Assembly (NCBI RefSeq): GCF_938039205.1
Contig: NZ_CALHVM010000047.1
Location: 29,401 to 93,400, forward strand
Source: an uncultured Campylobacter sp.
Lineage (GTDB): Bacteria; Campylobacterota; Campylobacteria; Campylobacterales; Campylobacteraceae
Reading direction: 5' to 3'
DNA length: 64,000 bases
Below the pieces are notes generated by a model. That model was given only the letters and a program-made list of their open reading frames with translations, had not been told where the DNA came from and did not search any database. Made by a program: the position numbers and the translations under genes. The stretch's first letter is position 1, and each line of letters opens with the position of its first letter. Shown piece by piece: positions 61,106 to 64,000 of this stretch.

Positions 61106-61304
61106 CCGAGACCCGCATCTTGAAAACATAAATTTAAAACCCAGCGACGCTTCGTAAGTAGACCCCTCCCCTTCCTCTCCCGAAGAAAAGAGAAAAGCAG
61201 CTCTTTAGTTTTGCTTGTAATTGCAAATATGGCGCAACCTAAATATCCTCATAACACTAAATTTAACCAAACCAAATTTAGCACTTTTGAGGTGCAGGTC
61301 TCGG
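61106..61304. repeat. Element with CCGAGACC terminal inverted repeats, copy 2
   Basis: Left end CCGAGACCCGCATCTT (61106–61121), right end …TGAGGTGCAGGTCTCGG (ends 61304). Inside the right end is AACACTAAATTTAACC with ACCAAATTTAGCAC, the same as the corresponding block near 22.3 kb in reverse. The middle differs in length (199 versus 267 bases) and is C-rich. No coding capacity. The region 60942–61446 holds only R4 and this element. Confidence 0.65.
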
Positions 61305-61446
61305 CCCGTAAAATTTAAGCAACTATCCAAATTTGACCACGCCCAAACGGTACGCGAAACACCCCTATTTAAAGCCAAATTTAGCCTTTCTTAGTAAAAT
61401 ACCGCCCAAGAGTTGCGGGGCAACTATTATTTATACAAGGCATTTC

Positions 61447-62520
61447 ATGCAAAGACGCGATTTTTTAAGAAACACTGCGATTTTAGGCGCCGTTATGGCA
61501 ACTCCTAGCACCGTTTTTGGAGACAGCAAGGCCGTGGGCAACAAGAGGGTTTTTGACGTAACTCTAAATCACGAAATTTTAGAGGTGGGCAAGAAAACCA
61601 GGCTGTGGATACCGCTGCCGTTTATCAGAGAGTATCAGAGCGTAAGCGACATCAAATTTGACGGCAATTTCGCTAATCCGTCGATGAATTATGGCGCGAT
61701 CCCGATGCTTTACGTGGACTATGCCGAGGTGGCAAAGCCGACGCTTAGCGTTAAATTTAGAGCCCAGACCTTTGAGCGAAACACCGACTTTAGCAAGGTT
61801 AAATTTAACCCGAACGAAAAGCTTAGCCCTGAGACGGAGTTTTATCTAAAACCTACCCAGCACATCCCAAACGACGGCATCGTAAAGCAAAAAGCGGGGG
61901 AGATAACTAAAGGTATAAAAGGCGATCTGGAGCGCGCGAAAGCGATCTACACGTGGGTGGCAAACACCATGCAGCGCGACAATAGCATCCTGGGCTGCGG
62001 CACGGGCGACGTAAAAGCGATCCTGGAAAGCGGCAAGCTAGTGGGCAAATGCACCGACATAAACTCCGTATTCGTGGGGCTTTGCAGAGCCGTAGGCATC
62101 CCTGCGCGCGAGATTTTTGGTATCAGAGTAGGGCAGAGCAGATTTTCAAACGAGATGGGAAAGGCCGATGAAAATGGCCTCGCAGCGATCTCGGGCGCGC
62201 AGCACTGCAGGGCGGAATTTTATCTCAAAGGCCACGGCTGGATCCCTGTAGATCCTGCGGACGTCGCAAAGGTACGCCTAGGCGAAAAGCTAAGCAACGA
62301 CGACAGCAAGCTTGCAAAAGTGCGCGAGTTTTTATTTGGCAACTGGGAGATGTGCTGGATCGGCTTTAACGACGCGCGCGACTTCGTCCTATCGCCAAAA
62401 CCTGCGGAATTTCCGCTAAATAACTTCGGCTATCCTTACGGCGAAGTGGACGACAACGTGCTAAATTATTATTCTCCAAAAGATTTTAGCTACGACTACA
62501 AGTCGCAAGAGCTCAAATGA
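61447..62520 (+). CDS. Tat-exported transglutaminase-like domain protein
   Basis: A 357-residue exported protein. Twin-arginine signal QRRDFLRNTAILGAVMA at the N-terminus (RRDFL). A transglutaminase-core region follows, with Cys in LVGKCTDINSVFVGLCRAVGIPAREIFG, His in AQHCRAEFYL and Asp in WIPVDPAD. Such proteins usually act as proteases or amide-transfer enzymes; the target is unknown. The frame extends upstream to 61333, but ATG 61447 is chosen for the Tat signal and AAGG. Its stop overlaps the MerT-like gene. Confidence 0.85.
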   Translation: MQRRDFLRNTAILGAVMATPSTVFGDSKAVGNKRVFDVTLNHEILEVGKKTRLWIPLPFIREYQSVSDIKFDGNFANPSMNYGAIPMLYVDYAEVAKPTLSVKFRAQTFERNTDFSKVKFNPNEKLSPETEFYLKPTQHIPNDGIVKQKAGEITKGIKGDLERAKAIYTWVANTMQRDNSILGCGTGDVKAILESGKLVGKCTDINSVFVGLCRAVGIPAREIFGIRVGQSRFSNEMGKADENGLAAISGAQHCRAEFYLKGHGWIPVDPADVAKVRLGEKLSNDDSKLAKVREFLFGNWEMCWIGFNDARDFVLSPKPAEFPLNNFGYPYGEVDDNVLNYYSPKDFSYDYKSQELK

Positions 62521-62846
62521 AGGGCTTTTGGCTAGCTCTGGCGTCGGTTGCGAGCGCGCTAGCGGCGACTCTTTGCTGCCTGCCCGCGCTTTTGTTTTTG
62601 ATTTTCGGCGCTTCATTTAGCCTGCTAAGCTCGGAGGCGATAGAGAGCCTAACCGAGCTAAGGCCCTATTTTACAGCACTTGCCGCGATCTGTTTTGCGG
62701 CTAGCGCGTTTTATTTTTTCAAAAAGCCAAAATCCTGCGACCTCGCAGATCGCCGCAAAAAATGGATCTTCATCTACGTTTTTTTAGCTGTTTTTGTGAT
62801 TATTCTGCTATCATACCCCGAAGTTTTAGGAAAAATTTATGAATAA
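62517..62846 (+). CDS. MerT-like small membrane protein
   Basis: 109 residues, three transmembrane helices. TM1 has vicinal cysteines (ALAATLCCLPALLFLIFGAS), the hallmark of MerT-type metal importers, and a further Cys lies in the loop (KSCDLA). It overlaps the upstream gene by four bases and the HMA-domain gene by eight, in the order of mer operons. It is probably a metal-uptake channel, not necessarily for mercury; no MerA or MerR is visible nearby. Confidence 0.72.
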   Translation: MKGFWLALASVASALAATLCCLPALLFLIFGASFSLLSSEAIESLTELRPYFTALAAICFAASAFYFFKKPKSCDLADRRKKWIFIYVFLAVFVIILLSYPEVLGKIYE

Positions 62847-63099
62847 AATTCTATCTATTTTACTGCTTGCAAGCATGGCGTTTGCAAATCAAAATTTTGT
62901 CATCAAAGTCGAGGGGATGCACTGTCCGCTGTGTACGGCGATGGTGCGAAAAGCCCTGCTAAAGGTAGACGGCGTCATCAGCGCCAAGGCTAGCCTGCAC
63001 GATAAAACCGCCCGCGTCGAGACGAAAGACGGCGTGAGCGAGAAGCAGCTGCTGGATGCGGTGGCGACGACGGGCTACACGGGCGAGATCGTTAAGTAA
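62839..63099 (+). CDS. Periplasmic heavy-metal-associated (HMA, MerP-like) protein
   Basis: 86 residues. Signal peptide MNKILSILLLASMAFA, then a single HMA domain: FVIKVEGMHCPLCTAMV with the CxxC metal site, and a Gly-rich C-terminal TTGYTGEIVK. It would bind metal and pass it to the MerT-like membrane partner. Overlaps that gene. Confidence 0.86.
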   Translation: MNKILSILLLASMAFANQNFVIKVEGMHCPLCTAMVRKALLKVDGVISAKASLHDKTARVETKDGVSEKQLLDAVATTGYTGEIVK

Positions 63100-63114
63100 A
63101 TTTAAGGAGCAAAC

Positions 63115-64000
63115 ATGCAAAAAAACGAGGTTATGAACGATTTTAAAAAGCTGTGCGAGATACCGCACTGTAGCTGCGAAACGGAGCAGATGAGGGAGTT
63201 TTTGGCGGGTTTTGCGCGCTGCCTGGGCTTTAGCGTGAGCGTCGATGAGGCGGGCAACATCCACGCCGTAAAGGGCGAGCCTAAAATTTGCCTGCAAAGC
63301 CACTACGACATGGTCTGCGTGGGCGCGGCGCCGCATTTGGAGCTCATCGAAGAGGACGGCATATTAAGAGCCAAAAACTCGACTCTGGGCGCTGACGACG
63401 GCATCGGCGTGGCGATGATGATGGGCGCGATGCGGGAGTTTGCGAACTTAGAGTGCTTATTTACCAACGACGAAGAGGTCGGGCTCGTGGGCGCAAACGC
63501 CTTTAAAGGTAAAATTTTATCGCCCAATCTGCTAAATTTAGACAGCGAAGAGGATGACCGCGTGACGTTAGGATGCGCCGGCGGTATAAACGTGAGCGCA
63601 AAAATCGGCGCGCAGACCGTCAAAAAGAGCGGTAAAATTTACGAGGTAGGCGTCACGGGGCTTAGCGGCGGACACTCGGGTAACGAAATACACAAAAATA
63701 TCCCAAACGCCACGAAGCTGCTAGCGAAATTCCTTGCCGATGAGGGCTGTGAGCTTATTAGCCTGGACTTTGGCGAGAGGAGCAATTCTATCCCCGCAAA
63801 CGCTGTATGCAAGGCGCTGTGCGCGCATGAGCCGAAGCAGCGCGGCCTGGCGTGGGTAAAGAGCCTGGGCGAGGGCGAAGCGGACGTGCTGGTAAATAGC
63901 GGCAAAATTTTAGCGCTAATCAACTCATTCGCCCAGGGCGTGCGTAGCTACGACACGCAGCTTGGCATGGTAAACGAAAGCATAAATCTCTCGACCGTCA
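63115..64000 (+). CDS. pepD: Aminoacyl-histidine dipeptidase PepD (M20 family), 5' part (3' end outside window)
   Basis: Cytoplasmic zinc dipeptidase. The frame runs off the end of the window after ~295 residues, so it is partial. Metal-site motifs are visible: LQSHYDMV (H, D), LGADDGIG (D), TNDEEVGL (E), NLDSEED (D). N-terminal VMNDFKKLCEIPHCSC. The ATG at 63115 follows AAGGAG. It breaks down small peptides. Confidence 0.93.
   Translation, partial: MQKNEVMNDFKKLCEIPHCSCETEQMREFLAGFARCLGFSVSVDEAGNIHAVKGEPKICLQSHYDMVCVGAAPHLELIEEDGILRAKNSTLGADDGIGVAMMMGAMREFANLECLFTNDEEVGLVGANAFKGKILSPNLLNLDSEEDDRVTLGCAGGINVSAKIGAQTVKKSGKIYEVGVTGLSGGHSGNEIHKNIPNATKLLAKFLADEGCELISLDFGERSNSIPANAVCKALCAHEPKQRGLAWVKSLGEGEADVLVNSGKILALINSFAQGVRSYDTQLGMVNESINLSTV

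Noticed and set aside
61333..61446. Upstream in-frame extension of the transglutaminase-like gene
   Set aside because: It would put the Tat signal 38 residues inside the protein; the ATG at 61447 has a spaced AAGG.
1..64000. CRISPR arrays, tRNA/rRNA genes, insertion sequences or prophage
   Set aside because: I saw no regularly spaced repeats, no cloverleaf-like or rRNA sequence and no transposase, integrase or phage structural genes.

Overview
The window looks like chromosome of a Campylobacter from the higher-GC, mostly oral group (C. rectus, C. showae, C. curvus, C. concisus and relatives). This is inferred from gene content and order, not from a database search. The order leuS–lptE–…–folC–…–mfd–DUF815, the block dnaQ/rpe/rpmB, uvrB–small genes–pilin–priA, comEC–yihY–glcD–PgbA_N–M23 and aguA–CDF–aguB all match the C. 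jejuni arrangement as I recall it. The base composition is well above that of C. jejuni. Many genes start with TTG or GTG, and the word AAATTT (often CAAATTTG) is extraordinarily common.

Layout. 1–8.5 kb (+): a tightly overlapping housekeeping run of leuS (3' part), lptE-like, a diguanylate cyclase, folC, mfd, a DUF815 ATPase and a YmdB-type phosphoesterase. 8.7–12.9 kb (+): magIII, a sugar aminotransferase/dehydrogenase pair, then cysK–cysE. 13–16 kb (−): an unusual STAS–STAS–CheX-like protein, rpe and dnaQ. 16.2–22.2 kb (+): rpmB, a K+ channel, a YdcH-like protein, ppk, a frameshifted lysE-type exporter and a phosphatase. A 25-codon microprotein candidate lies on the minus strand before ppk. 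22.7–29 kb: uvrB (−), two small genes, a prepilin cluster with a decayed middle copy, and priA. 29–38.6 kb (+): an RclC-like protein, DUF4272, an MBOAT/SGNH-like O-acetylation pair, ispG, a PIN-domain toxin–antitoxin pair, dnaB and comEC. 38.6–48.6 kb: yihY (−), a small AT-rich accessory pair, glcD and a PgbA-like gene (−), then an M23 peptidoglycan peptidase, mgtE, a NUDIX hydrolase and three Sel1-repeat proteins (+). 49–64 kb: an AsmA-like protein (−), CIRCE-controlled groESL, an amino-acid ABC transporter (−), the agmatine-to-putrescine genes aguA/aguB with a CDF exporter and a low-molecular-weight phosphatase between them, a Tat-exported transglutaminase-like protein, a MerT/MerP-like pair and the 5' part of pepD.

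Most notable signals: (1) the M23 peptidase carries a C-terminal tail with fifteen D/E-X-N-X-S/T sequons, the acceptor motif of the Campylobacter PglB N-glycosylation system, and every N-X-S/T in the tail has an acidic residue at −2. (2) A dispersed repeat begins within about eight bases after the stop codons of four unrelated genes, always in gene orientation. It folds into a long hairpin whose arms differ in sequence between copies but stay complementary. Two copies are joined to an element with CCGAGACC terminal inverted repeats. (3) There is a three-domain STAS–STAS–CheX-like protein, a pseudogene between two prepilin genes, an A7-tract frameshift in a LysE exporter, and a candidate 25-residue membrane protein with its own promoter and ribosome binding site.
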